Source: NORP181 sp047623555 (GTDB lineage: Bacteria > Pseudomonadota > Alphaproteobacteria > Rhodobacterales > Rhodobacteraceae). From it: 21,681 nt of DNA. The notes below the pieces were generated by a model. It saw nothing but the letters and a program-made list of their open reading frames with translations. It had not been told where the DNA came from and did no database searches. Location: positions 1 through 21,681 of the forward strand of contig JBLHMP010000070.1 in the NCBI GenBank assembly GCA_047623555.1. The letters run 5' to 3'. The position numbers were made by a program, and so were the translations under genes. This document shows, piece after piece, positions 7,127 through 15,138 of this stretch (position 1 is the first letter of the stretch; the number at the start of each line of letters is the position of its first letter).

Positions 7127-8098
7127 TTACCAGCGCAAAACGACCGAGCCCCAGGCGAGTCCACCGCCTATGGCCTCGGTGACCAGTAAATCGCCCGGTT
7201 TGATCTGACCACGGGCCTTGCCGACAGACAAGGCGAGGGGAATCGACGCAGCCGATGTGTTGCCGTGGTCCTGTACGGTGACGATCACCCGATCCATGCT
7301 AACGCCCATCTTTTTGGCGGTGCCTTTGATGATGCGGATATTGGCCTGATGCGGCACGATCCAATCCACGTCATCTGCGCTCAGCCCGGCGCGTTCCAGC
7401 GCGGTTTCTGCGGTCGAGGCTAATTTTTCCACCGCATGGCGAAACACCTGATTGCCCTGCATGCGCAAATGACCGGTGGATTGGGTGCTGACGCCGCCGT
7501 CGACATAGAGCAGATCCTTAAGCCGACCGTCTGAATTCAGATCGGTGGCCAGAATGCCCCGGTCTTTGGATGTGCCGTCGCCGTCCTGATATTCCAGCAC
7601 CAGCGCCCCGGCACCGTCGCCAAACAACACACAGGTTGAGCGGTCGGTCCAATCCATCAGGCGCGAAAATGTCTCGGCTCCGATGACCAGAACCCGGCGC
7701 GCCTGACCTGACAGGATCATCGCATTGGCGGTTGTCAGGGCGTAGACAAACCCGGCACAGACCGCCTGAATGTCAAAGGCAAAGCCGCGTGTCATGCCCA
7801 ATTTGGCCTGCACCATGGTGGCGGCAGAGGGGAACGTCAGATCGGCGGTTGAAGTGGCCAAAATGATGGCGTCGATATCGTCGGCGACATAGCCTGCATG
7901 GGCGAGGGCGGCGCGTGCCGCATGGGCCGCCAGATCAGAGGTGAGCTCTCCTTCGGCGGCAAAATGGCGACGTTCGATACCAGAGCGGGATTTGATCCAT
8001 TCGTCTGTGGTATCCAGTGTTGCCTCAAATTCGCAATTTTGCACCACACGTTCGGGCAGATAATGGCCGACCCCTGAAACAACTGCGCGACCTGTCAT
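7127..8098 (-). CDS. fabH: Beta-ketoacyl-ACP synthase III
   Basis: Starts type II fatty acid synthesis by condensing acetyl-CoA with malonyl-ACP. 323 residues, the normal length. The catalytic triad is visible: Cys 114 in AVCAGF, His 250 in VPHQANIRII and Asn 280 in DHGNTSAAS. TDEWIKSRSGIERRH near residue 31 and the C-terminal GGGLAWGSVVLRW are also family marks. It starts three bases after the plsX stop, so the two are almost certainly one transcription unit, as in many bacteria. Nothing unusual seen. Confidence 0.97.
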   Translation of the reverse strand: MTGRAVVSGVGHYLPERVVQNCEFEATLDTTDEWIKSRSGIERRHFAAEGELTSDLAAHAARAALAHAGYVADDIDAIILATSTADLTFPSAATMVQAKLGMTRGFAFDIQAVCAGFVYALTTANAMILSGQARRVLVIGAETFSRLMDWTDRSTCVLFGDGAGALVLEYQDGDGTSKDRGILATDLNSDGRLKDLLYVDGGVSTQSTGHLRMQGNQVFRHAVEKLASTAETALERAGLSADDVDWIVPHQANIRIIKGTAKKMGVSMDRVIVTVQDHGNTSAASIPLALSVGKARGQIKPGDLLVTEAIGGGLAWGSVVLRW

Positions 8099-8101
8099 GC
8101 C

Positions 8102-9223
8102 CTATGCCTGCCCTTTATTTTGTATTTGTGCCGCATTTTCGGGCAGTTCGCCGTCACTTTGGGCAAGCGAGGCAGTGGATGCAACCCGCGCCGCCAGTTT
8201 TTCGGTAAATCCGGATTGGGCCAGTTGAATCGCCAGCTGCACCGCGGCCGACACGCCAGTGGCATCCGCACCCCCATGCGATTTGACCACTGTGCCGTTC
8301 AGCCCCAGAAAAACGCCGCCATTCACATGACGCGGATCAATCCGGGTGCGCAACCGTTTCAGCGAGCCAAGCGCCAGCAATGAGGCAAGGCGCGACATAA
8401 TGGAATATTTAAACGCCTGTTTCAGCAAATCACCAATCAGGCTGGCGGTGCCTTCGCCGGTTTTGATCGCGACATTGCCAGTAAAGCCGTCGGTAACAAT
8501 GACATCGGCGACATCGCCGGGAATATCGCTGCCTTCAACAAAGCCAACACATTCATAGTTGGCCTGATCAGAAAAATCCCCAATCAACCCAAGCGCCTCT
8601 TTTAGTTCAGGGCGGCCTTTGTGCTCTTCTGTGCCGACATTCAGCAGCCCAACGCGGGGGCGGGACAGGCCCAGACCGTTGCGGGCATATGATGCCCCCA
8701 TCAGCGCATATTGCAGCAGATCGCGGGAATCAGCGCGCACATCGGCGCCGACATCCAGCATAATGTTAAATCCGGTGGACGCCCGTGATGGCCATAGCAC
8801 GGCAATTGCCGGACGATTGACGCCCGGCAGTTTGCGAAGCCTGATCATGCTCAGCGCCATCAACGCCCCGGTATTGCCACAGGACACAGCCGCTGAGGCC
8901 GCGCCTGAGCGCACCGATTCGATTGTTGACCACATGGACGTGTCTTTGCCGTGACGCAGAACCTGACTGGGTTTGTCATCCATTGTGACAACACCCTGGG
9001 CATCCTGAATCGTCACACAATTCGCCAATTTAGGGCGTTTCGTGAGCAAGGAGCTCAGCGTCGAGTCATCACCATGAAGGATGAATCCTACATCCGGGTT
9101 TTTAGCCGCAGAAATGGCGATGCCCGCGACAACAGTCGCGGGGCCTTCGTCGCCACCCATTGCGTCAACCGAAATGATGATGCGTTCGGCGCTTGCTTGC
9201 GTGTGGTCCGGCGCAGCTGTCAT
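8102..9223 (-). CDS. plsX: Phosphate acyltransferase PlsX
   Basis: Makes acyl-phosphate from acyl-ACP, the first step of phospholipid synthesis through PlsY; a peripheral membrane protein. 373 residues. The N-terminal motif ISVDAMGGDEGP and the segments VSCGNTGALMALSM, RPAIAVLWPS, LLNVGTEEHKG, ADVIVTDGFTGNVAIKTGEG and SHGGADATG are characteristic of PlsX. About 15 residues precede the conserved core, so a slightly later start is possible but no better Met is seen. Lies between rpmF (21-base gap) and fabH. Confidence 0.96.
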   Translation of the reverse strand: MTAAPDHTQASAERIIISVDAMGGDEGPATVVAGIAISAAKNPDVGFILHGDDSTLSSLLTKRPKLANCVTIQDAQGVVTMDDKPSQVLRHGKDTSMWSTIESVRSGAASAAVSCGNTGALMALSMIRLRKLPGVNRPAIAVLWPSRASTGFNIMLDVGADVRADSRDLLQYALMGASYARNGLGLSRPRVGLLNVGTEEHKGRPELKEALGLIGDFSDQANYECVGFVEGSDIPGDVADVIVTDGFTGNVAIKTGEGTASLIGDLLKQAFKYSIMSRLASLLALGSLKRLRTRIDPRHVNGGVFLGLNGTVVKSHGGADATGVSAAVQLAIQLAQSGFTEKLAARVASTASLAQSDGELPENAAQIQNKGQA

Positions 9224-9244
9224 GCAAATGCCAATCTGGCCGGT

Positions 9245-9451
9245 TTATGCCGCGTCTTCATCCAGGTCGATCTCGTCGGCCATAGCGACGACTTGGGCGT
9301 CGTTATAGTGACCGCACGATGCACACACATGGTGCGGACGCTTGAGTTCGCCACAGTTTGGGCATTCGTTAGGGTTTACAGCAACCAGCGCATCATGCGC
9401 GCGACGGTTGTTGCGACGTGATTTGGATACTTTATTCTGTTGGACGGCCAT
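9245..9451 (-). CDS. rpmF: Ribosomal protein bL32
   Basis: Large-subunit ribosomal protein of 68 residues. The basic N-terminus MAVQQNKVSKSRRNNRRAHD is typical. Two CxxC pairs (Cys 30/33 and 43/46) form a zinc-binding site, so this is the C+ zinc form. The C-terminal tail is acidic. AAAGG followed by GAG lies upstream of the ATG at 9451. It is followed by plsX, the classic bacterial order linking ribosome and lipid synthesis. Confidence 0.97.
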   Translation of the reverse strand: MAVQQNKVSKSRRNNRRAHDALVAVNPNECPNCGELKRPHHVCASCGHYNDAQVVAMADEIDLDEDAA

Positions 9452-9519
9452 GTCTCAACCTTTGTCTAATAAGGGCGTGCGGGCGTTCCCGTCTGCCACG
9501 TTGCGATTAGTCGTTTTCG

Positions 9520-9567
9520 TATGGTTGAGGTGCATTTAGGCCGCGGCCCGTCTGATGTCCAACCATA
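9520..9567 (-). promoter_or_regulatory. rpmF: Candidate rpmF promoter inside an 8-bp inverted repeat
   Basis: The gap between the DUF177 gene and rpmF is unusually long (217 bases). On the minus strand TTGGAC (9557-9562) and TAAATG (9533-9538), 18 bases apart, make a modest promoter candidate. TATGGTTG (9520-9527) and CAACCATA (9560-9567) form a perfect 8-bp inverted repeat that flanks it, and a GGCCGCGGCC palindrome lies in the middle. This could be a regulator site or an RNA stem, or chance. Confidence 0.3.
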
Positions 9568-9635
9568 AATCCGATGAGCGCGCCAAAATACTGCGAATTC
9601 GGCCCTGCGCAAGCGGTTTTTATAGGGATCTATGG

Positions 9636-9657
9636 GTAAAACACGGCGTCCGCGCCG
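9636..9657 (-). terminator. Hairpin with T-run after the DUF177 gene
   Basis: Minus strand: CGGCG-CGGA-CGCCG, a perfect 5-bp GC stem with a tetraloop, followed by TGTTTTA. It begins about 10 bases after the DUF177 stop. It could partly end the DUF177 transcript before rpmF, which would then need its own promoter. Confidence 0.45.
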
Positions 9658-9668
9658 AAAATTATGTT

Positions 9669-10205
9669 TTAATTATCGCCTTTCAGGGCTTTGCTCAGGT
9701 CTGCCAAACCGGCAAACGGGCGTGCATCTTCGTCTGACATCGGAATTTGCCCGGGTTCTGTAAAGTTCGACTCAGATAGATTCGCACCTTTTGTGCGGGG
9801 ATATTGCGGCACCAACAGGGCCAGCGTTTCGGTCAACACCACAAGCAGATCAATTTTGGCCCCCAGCAATTCGATGTTTTCATCTTCATGCATTTCGACC
9901 TCGCCTTGATCCGGCTCTGGTAGGCTGGCCAGAAATACCCGCTGTACAGTGGTCTCAATCCGCGTTGTCACCGGTTCTAGTGTAATAACGCAGGGCTGCA
10001 CCACAGTGGTGCCCAATTTGGCGGTCAACACCCAGTCGCGTCTGCCGCGTGCGGAGAGTTCACCAACTAAGCTAACTTTGCGGACTGCGGTCAGATTTAG
10101 CGAAGTGGCGATATCGCTCAATTGACGCTCATTCAGGCGCAGATTAAGTTTGGTTGGGCGATTCTGCGGCAGGTCTGCCACAACAAAGGCGGTCACATCA
10201 GGCAT
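9669..10205 (-). CDS. DUF177 (YceD-like) protein
   Basis: Member of the YceD/DUF177 family, found beside rpmF in most bacteria and linked in the literature to 23S rRNA or ribosome biogenesis; no catalytic activity is known. 178 residues from ATG 10205. I prefer this start because AAGGAAA lies about ten bases upstream and the family N-terminus (VADLPQNRPTKLNLRL) follows within a few residues; ATG 10232 would add nine residues without a binding site. The core GRRDWVLTAKLGTTVVQPCVITLEPVTTRIE is typical; it keeps one Cys of the pattern usual in this region. The C-terminal third is acidic. Transcribed toward rpmF and divergently from bamE. Confidence 0.88.
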   Translation of the reverse strand: MPDVTAFVVADLPQNRPTKLNLRLNERQLSDIATSLNLTAVRKVSLVGELSARGRRDWVLTAKLGTTVVQPCVITLEPVTTRIETTVQRVFLASLPEPDQGEVEMHEDENIELLGAKIDLLVVLTETLALLVPQYPRTKGANLSESNFTEPGQIPMSDEDARPFAGLADLSKALKGDN

Positions 10206-10223
10206 AGGGTCGCTTTCCTTAAC

Positions 10224-10252
10224 TTGAACCATAGCGTTGGTTTATGTAAATT
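10224..10252 (+). promoter_or_regulatory. Candidate bamE promoter
   Basis: TTGAAC (10224-10229) and TAAATT (10247-10252), 17 bases apart, lie 39 bases before the bamE start in the divergent gap between DUF177 and bamE. The -10 is a poor match; spacing and position are good. Confidence 0.35.
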
Positions 10253-10291
10253 GAGATAAAAGGCGTAGTAAGCCAAGGCAAGAGGGCAGCG

Positions 10292-10759
10292 ATGATCAAA
10301 ACGGTATCAGTTGTGAAAAAGACAATTAGAATTGCGATTATCGCAGTAGCCATTGCAAGCTTGTCAGCCTGCGTTGCCCGATATCGCAACCACGGGTATG
10401 TGCCAAGCGAAGAAGAGCTCGCTGAAATTGTTGTTGGCATCGACACCCGCGACAGCGTGATGGAAACCGTCGGGCCGCCGTCCTCGTTGGGCGTGCTGAA
10501 CGAAAGCGGGTTCTACTATGTATCCTCGCGGGTCAGGTTTTCTGGCGCGCGCGCGCCCCAAACGGTCAATCGACAACTGGTTGCCATTAGTTTTAATGCT
10601 TCGGGCGTGGTGCAAAACATCGAACGCTTTGGACTGGAGGACGGAAGTGTGATTGCGCTTGAGCGTCGTGTGACCGATTCCAGCGTTGAAGACAAAACCT
10701 TCCTACGTCAGTTGCTGGGCAACCTTGGGCGCTTTGACCCGGGCAGCCTGATAAACTAA
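10292..10759 (+). CDS. bamE: Outer-membrane assembly lipoprotein BamE (SmpA/OmlA family)
   Basis: Small lipoprotein of the BAM complex, which inserts beta-barrel proteins into the outer membrane. 155 residues. A basic N-terminus is followed by a hydrophobic signal and a lipobox LSAC, with Cys 27 as the lipidated residue; mature protein should be anchored to the inner face of the outer membrane. The SmpA/OmlA fold follows: PSEEELAEIVVGIDTRDSVMETVGPPSSLG, then FYYVSSRV and VVQNIERFGLEDG. GCAAGAGGG lies close upstream of the start. The next gene (olsB-like) follows after 19 bases, so both are probably in one operon. Confidence 0.9.
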   Translation: MIKTVSVVKKTIRIAIIAVAIASLSACVARYRNHGYVPSEEELAEIVVGIDTRDSVMETVGPPSSLGVLNESGFYYVSSRVRFSGARAPQTVNRQLVAISFNASGVVQNIERFGLEDGSVIALERRVTDSSVEDKTFLRQLLGNLGRFDPGSLIN

Positions 10760-10778
10760 GCGCACGCCAGAGGTTAAA

Positions 10779-11528
10779 ATGCTGCACGACATATCGCAGT
10801 TAAGCAAAGGCCGGTACCGGGCACGTATGGCCCGGTCCGATTGCGATATTGCTGAGTCGCAAAAACTGCGGGCTTTGGCGTTTGGTCTGGCCAGTTCTGA
10901 CCGCGACGATTTTGATGCGATCTGCACCCAGGTGGTGATTCACGACACCGACAGCGGCAGAATGGTGTGCTGTTTCCGACTGCTGACGCTGGACAGTGGG
11001 GCGCAATTGGATCGGAGCTATTCAGCGCAATTTTATGACCTGTCTACGCTGGCGAATTTCGCGGATCGCATGGTCGAACTGGGGCGTTTTTGCGTGCATC
11101 CGCATCATAGCGACCCTGACATCCTACGCGTTGCCTGGGCGGCTCTGACCCGGTATGTAGATGAAAACAATATACAAATGCTGTTTGGATGCGCTTCGTT
11201 TTCGGGTGTTGATACGGCGCTGTATCTGGATGCCTTTGCCTTGCTTAGGGCGCGTTATCTTGCACCGCAACACTGGCAGCCACAGATTAAGGCCCCGGAT
11301 GTGTTTCGATTTGGCGCCTTGGTTCAACACCAGCCCGATGCCAAAAAGGCCATGCTGTGTTTGCCAACCTTGTTGCGCAGCTATCTGATGATGGGGGGCT
11401 GGGTGAGCGATCATGCGGTCATCGACCATGATCTGAACACGCTGCATGTGTTCACCGGCGTGGAAATTAATGCCATTCCTGCGGCGCGCAAACGGCTGCT
11501 GCGCGCGGTTGTCGGCGCCGCGTTCTGA
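10779..11528 (+). CDS. olsB: L-ornithine N-alpha-acyltransferase-like protein (OlsB family)
   Basis: Probable acyl-ACP-dependent N-acyltransferase that makes lyso-ornithine lipid, the first step to phosphorus-free ornithine lipids. 249 residues. Family marks: GRYRARMARSDCDIAESQKLRALAF at 11-35, the core FDAICTQVVIHD, and VELGRFCVHPHHSDPDILRVAWAALTRYVD, with LFGCASFSG after it. OlsB proteins resemble the autoinducer-synthase/GNAT-like fold, and related genes are often misnamed hemolysin-like. AGAGG sits six bases before the ATG. No olsA (the second acyltransferase) is visible nearby. Ornithine and glutamine lipids are known from marine Rhodobacterales. The family call is firm; the exact amino-acid substrate is inferred. 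Confidence 0.85.
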   Translation: MLHDISQLSKGRYRARMARSDCDIAESQKLRALAFGLASSDRDDFDAICTQVVIHDTDSGRMVCCFRLLTLDSGAQLDRSYSAQFYDLSTLANFADRMVELGRFCVHPHHSDPDILRVAWAALTRYVDENNIQMLFGCASFSGVDTALYLDAFALLRARYLAPQHWQPQIKAPDVFRFGALVQHQPDAKKAMLCLPTLLRSYLMMGGWVSDHAVIDHDLNTLHVFTGVEINAIPAARKRLLRAVVGAAF

Positions 11529-11533
11529 ATTGA

Positions 11534-11572
11534 GGGCGTTGACGCCCCGGGCCTGTCGGTTTAGCAGGCGGG
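11534..11572 (+). promoter_or_regulatory. Two overlapping hairpins ahead of the ABC-F start
   Basis: The 45-base gap before the ABC-F gene holds GGGCG-TTGA-CGCCC (11534-11547) and CCCG-GG-CCTG...CAGGCGGG (11546-11572, loop of nine, two-base bulge). They share bases 11546-11547 and so compete. The 3' arm of the second hairpin is the only purine-rich sequence that could act as ribosome binding site for the ATG at 11574. This suggests control of translation, or a transcript end for olsB without a T-run. Confidence 0.35.
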
Positions 11573-11573
11573 T

Positions 11574-13385
11574 ATGGCGCGTCTTCCCCTTTTGCAAATG
11601 TCCGGTATCTCGCTGACTTTCGGCGGCGATCCGGTCTTCTCTGGTCTTGATTTAGTTTTACACCCCGGCGACCGCGTGGCGTTGGTCGGGCGTAACGGAT
11701 CGGGCAAATCAACCTTAATGAAAGTGATGGCAGGGCTGGTTGAGCCTGATGCCGGAACGGTAATCATCCCGCCGGGGAAATCCGTTGGTTACATGGAACA
11801 AGAGCCCGAAATGAGCGGCTTTGACACCTTGGGTGAATATGCCACTAGCGGGCTGCAGCCGGGCGAGCTCTATAAAGTTGAGCGCGCTGCCGAAGGGTTG
11901 AAATTTGACCCGGACCGCAAGATTGCAACAGCATCGGGTGGCGAGCGACGCCGGGCGGCACTGGCCAAACTGATGGCCGAAGCCCCGGATTTGATGCTGC
12001 TGGACGAGCCGACAAACCATCTTGATATTCAGGCCATTGGCTGGCTTGAGCGCGAGCTGAAATCGACGCGAACCGCCTTTGTTTTGATTAGCCATGACCG
12101 CGCATTTTTACGCGAACTTTCCCGTGCAACCCTTTGGATTGACCGGGGAATGGTACGGAGACAGGAAAAGGGCTTTGACGAATTTGAGGCCTGGCGCGAT
12201 CAGATGTGGGAAGAAGAAGACACGCAGCGTCACAAGCTGAATCGGCTGATCAAAGCCGAAGGCCGATGGGCTGTTGAAGGCATCAGTGCGCGGCGTAAAC
12301 GCAACCAAGGCCGGGTTCGTGCCCTGCGGGATTTGCGCGCCGAACGGGCCTCGCAGATTAATCGGCAAGGCACGGCTGGCATGATGTTTGAGGCCGGGCA
12401 GAAATCCGGCCGTAAGGTCATCGAAGCCGTTGAAATTTCAAAAACCTATGGCGGTTCTGTCATTGTTCAGGACTTTTCGCTCAAGGTGCAGCGCGGCGAT
12501 CGGATCGCCTTTGTCGGGCCCAATGGTGTGGGCAAAACGACGCTGCTAAAAATGCTGTTGGGCGAAGTCACGCCTGATTCTGGTGATGTTAAACTTGGCA
12601 CCAATCTGGATGTGGCTGTGTTTGATCAGGCCCGCTCAAAACTAGACCCGAATCTAAGCCTCTGGGACAGTCTGACAAGTGACCCGGACATGGCAGTGTC
12701 CGGCAAGGCCGATCAGGTCATGGTGCGCGGAATGCCACGCCATGTGGTTGGTTACCTTAAGGATTTCCTGTTTGACGAGGCGCAGGTCCGTGCCCCAGTC
12801 CGGTCCTTATCAGGGGGTGAAAAGGCACGGTTGTTGTTGGCACGGTTGATGGCGCGGCAAAGTAATTTGCTGGTGCTGGATGAACCAACCAACGATCTGG
12901 ATGTTGAAACGCTCGATCTGCTGCAGGAACTGCTCGACAATTATGACGGCACGGTTCTTTTGGTCAGCCACGACCGGGATTTTCTCGACCGGGTGGCGAC
13001 AATGACCATCGCAATGGAAGGCGATGGCCAGGCGGTTGTCTATGCCGGCGGTTGGAGCGATTATCGCGCGCAACGGGGCGAAGATGATCCGGAAAACGGT
13101 GCAAAATCAAAAGGTAACGGCGCGAAGTCAAAGAAAAAGAAAGACAAAAAATTGGGACTGTCTTTTAGCGAACAACACCGGCTTGAGGCGCTGCCCAAAG
13201 AGATGAAGCGGATAGAGGCTGAAATCGGCAAGCTGGAAACTTTGATGGCAGATCCGGAACTGTACACACGCCAACCCGTAAAGTTTCAAAAGGCCTCAGA
13301 GGCGTTGCTTCAGCGGCAAGAAAAACTGGCTGCCGCTGAAGAAGATTGGCTAAAGCTTGAGGAAAAGTCCGAAAACGCCTCTTAG
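11574..13385 (+). CDS. ABC-F family ATPase (Uup type)
   Basis: Cytoplasmic ATPase with two ABC domains and no membrane part; ABC-F proteins act on the ribosome, and the Uup branch is linked to ribosome quality and transposon excision. 603 residues. First domain: Walker A GRNGSGKST (39-47), signature ASGGE (120-124), Walker B LMLLDEPTNHLD (140-151). The inter-domain arm follows (about 200-275). Second domain: GPNGVGKTT (315-323), LSGGE (412-416), LLVLDEPTNDLD (432-443). A Lys-rich linker and a coiled coil (about 535-603) end the protein, the Uup hallmark. The start gives the family-like MARLPLLQMSGISLTFGG. The stop overlaps the convergent SDR gene by four bases. Confidence 0.93.
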   Translation: MARLPLLQMSGISLTFGGDPVFSGLDLVLHPGDRVALVGRNGSGKSTLMKVMAGLVEPDAGTVIIPPGKSVGYMEQEPEMSGFDTLGEYATSGLQPGELYKVERAAEGLKFDPDRKIATASGGERRRAALAKLMAEAPDLMLLDEPTNHLDIQAIGWLERELKSTRTAFVLISHDRAFLRELSRATLWIDRGMVRRQEKGFDEFEAWRDQMWEEEDTQRHKLNRLIKAEGRWAVEGISARRKRNQGRVRALRDLRAERASQINRQGTAGMMFEAGQKSGRKVIEAVEISKTYGGSVIVQDFSLKVQRGDRIAFVGPNGVGKTTLLKMLLGEVTPDSGDVKLGTNLDVAVFDQARSKLDPNLSLWDSLTSDPDMAVSGKADQVMVRGMPRHVVGYLKDFLFDEAQVRAPVRSLSGGEKARLLLARLMARQSNLLVLDEPTNDLDVETLDLLQELLDNYDGTVLLVSHDRDFLDRVATMTIAMEGDGQAVVYAGGWSDYRAQRGEDDPENGAKSKGNGAKSKKKKDKKLGLSFSEQHRLEALPKEMKRIEAEIGKLETLMADPELYTRQPVKFQKASEALLQRQEKLAAAEEDWLKLEEKSENAS

Positions 13386-14137
13386 CGCATGCGCAGCGCG
13401 CCATCGATTCGAATGACTTCGCCGTTCAGGTAACCGATTTCGACGATGGCGCCGGCCAAACGACCATATTCTGACGCATCGCCCAAACGGGCAGGGTTGG
13501 GAACATCTGCGGATAATTGCGCCTGAATCTCCTCAGAGAGGCCGGCCAGCATTGGCGTCATGAAAATACCCGGTGCGATGGTCATCACCCGAATTCCGGT
13601 TGAGGCCAGATCCCGTGCCATGGGCAGGGTCAAACCCACAATTCCGCCTTTTGAGGCTGCATAAGCCGCCTGACCTTTTTGGCCGTCAAACGCCGCAACC
13701 GAGGCTGTGTTGATGATAACGCCACGCGCGCCGTCCTGTTCCGGTTCGTTTTCGGCCATGGCAACGGCGGCCAAACGCGCCACGTTGAAGGTGCCAACAA
13801 GGTTAACATCGACAGTGCGCCGGAACGCATCCAATGGGTGCGGGCCATCACGGCCAACGGTTTTGATGCCAATGGCGATGCCAGCGCAGTTCACCGTCGC
13901 GGTGATCTTGCCCATTTTGGATTTGGCCAGATCAATGGCCGCCTGAACCGAATCTTCATCCGTCACGTCAGTTTCAGCGAAATAGCCACCGATGTCTTTG
14001 GCGACAGCCTCGCCCCGTTCAACGTCACGATCCAAAAGAGTGACCTGCGCACCGTTTGCGGCAAAATGACGGGCGGTTGCCTCGCCCAGACCGGATGCGC
14101 CACCGGTGATGATGGCGGCTGTGGTAGACAATTTCAT
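13382..14137 (-). CDS. SDR dehydrogenase, 3-hydroxyacyl-CoA dehydrogenase type-2-like
   Basis: Classical short-chain dehydrogenase of 251 residues that probably oxidises 3-hydroxyacyl-CoA (or a related branched substrate) with NAD. Marks: cofactor loop TGGASGLG (11-18), Asp after the second strand (LLDRD) indicating NAD over NADP, NCAG (83-86), catalytic Ser 146, Tyr 159 and Lys 163 in YAASKGG, and IAPGIFMTPM. The insertion IGIKTVGRDGPHPLDAFRRTVDVNLVG resembles the HSD17B10 / 3-hydroxyacyl-CoA dehydrogenase type-2 group. CAGGAG lies seven bases before the ATG. A palindrome TGAACGCTTGTTCA lies 24 bases upstream and may be an operator. The 3' end overlaps the ABC-F gene by four bases. Substrate is inferred. 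Confidence 0.88.
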   Translation of the reverse strand: MKLSTTAAIITGGASGLGEATARHFAANGAQVTLLDRDVERGEAVAKDIGGYFAETDVTDEDSVQAAIDLAKSKMGKITATVNCAGIAIGIKTVGRDGPHPLDAFRRTVDVNLVGTFNVARLAAVAMAENEPEQDGARGVIINTASVAAFDGQKGQAAYAASKGGIVGLTLPMARDLASTGIRVMTIAPGIFMTPMLAGLSEEIQAQLSADVPNPARLGDASEYGRLAGAIVEIGYLNGEVIRIDGALRMR

Positions 14138-14160
14138 GGACGGGCTCCTGTGGATTGATA

Positions 14161-14174
14161 TGAACGCTTGTTCA
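14161..14174 (-). promoter_or_regulatory. Operator-like palindrome TGAACGCTTGTTCA
   Basis: Perfect 5-bp inverted repeat (TGAAC / GTTCA) with a 4-base spacer, lying 24 bases before the SDR gene and covering the stop codon of the upstream acyltransferase gene. Such arrangements are common binding sites of TetR-type repressors that control acyl-CoA metabolism genes. The regulator is not in the window. Confidence 0.4.
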
Positions 14175-15101
14175 AATAACCGTGCCCGACGCCTCTGTCC
14201 ATAGGTCAGGAGGGCGCATCAGTTGCCGGTCAAACTGCGCAAGCGGGCGCAACAGTTGACGCATCGGCGGCCACCAGACCCATGTGCCGCCCAACAGGCG
14301 TGGCCTTGCGCCGGCTCCCAGTTTGAAACGCGCTAATCCAGGGGCGTCTTCGGTATTCAGCATGCCAAGATCCAACAAACGATGCCCGTTGGCCGCAAGC
14401 CAGTCGCAAGCGCACCACAGTAACAGATTATGCGCCGACAATTGTCGTCCGCGATCGGTGCTAAAACTGATGTGATAGGTCGTGCCGGCTCCGTGCCGCA
14501 GAAATAACATGGCGGCAATCGGATCACGCCCGTCATAGGCCGTGAACAGCCGCGTTTGACCGGGATTTTCACGGCCATAGGCCAGCGTCAAAGCCGTCGA
14601 CCAATTGCGAAAACCGCGTTGTTTTTGCAGCATGGTATTGGCAGTGAACAACCAATGGGTCGCGTCGGGTGGCATGGTTTTCTGAACGATCCGCAGTGAT
14701 TTGGTAGATTCGGCATGGTTTAGTCGGTTGCGCCATTTCTGTTTTAGCCCGACGCGGCGCATTTCCGTGGATTGGCGCAGGTCGATTTCGGCAATGGCGG
14801 TCGGCGAGATCAGCGGAATCGCCCCGAGATTGGCAAGCGACGGCATCGGTTGATCGGGGGATAGAATCAGCAAATTTCGCTGCAGATCAGTGCCGTTCAC
14901 TTGCGTGCTCAATGTATCGGGGTTCAGGCGGGCACGCGACATCATCGCCACCGGAAGGCCACGCCACAAACGCCGTCGCATTACCAGAATCGGCTCAGCG
15001 CCAGGCAACATTAATGGCGACTGTCCACAGGCGCGCAAAGCTGCGGCAAAACCCGGATGTTGTTGCAGCGGGATGGGGGGCACATCAAACATGTGTGCCA
15101 T
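14172..15101 (-). CDS. GNAT/FemAB-like acyltransferase
   Basis: 309-residue cytoplasmic protein of the GNAT superfamily, resembling the acetyltransferase fold often called BioF2-like or FemAB-related. The recognisable part is the C-terminal half: EMRRVGLKQKWRNRLNHAE, a basic helix common in this group, FTAYDGRDPIAAMLFLRHGAGTTYHISFS with the expected beta-strand pattern, and HNLLLWCACDWLAANGHRLLDLGMLNTEDAPGLARFKLGAGARP, typical of FemAB-like enzymes that use FKxxxGA near the end. The start could be Met 1 (15101) or Met 4 (15092); neither has a clear binding site. It lies upstream of the SDR gene with 34 bases between and divergent from a small membrane ORF. Substrate unknown. Confidence 0.75.
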   Translation of the reverse strand: MAHMFDVPPIPLQQHPGFAAALRACGQSPLMLPGAEPILVMRRRLWRGLPVAMMSRARLNPDTLSTQVNGTDLQRNLLILSPDQPMPSLANLGAIPLISPTAIAEIDLRQSTEMRRVGLKQKWRNRLNHAESTKSLRIVQKTMPPDATHWLFTANTMLQKQRGFRNWSTALTLAYGRENPGQTRLFTAYDGRDPIAAMLFLRHGAGTTYHISFSTDRGRQLSAHNLLLWCACDWLAANGHRLLDLGMLNTEDAPGLARFKLGAGARPRLLGGTWVWWPPMRQLLRPLAQFDRQLMRPPDLWTEASGTVI

Positions 15102-15138
15102 TAAGGGAGTATAAAGCTAAGTTTGGGTTAATAACGCC

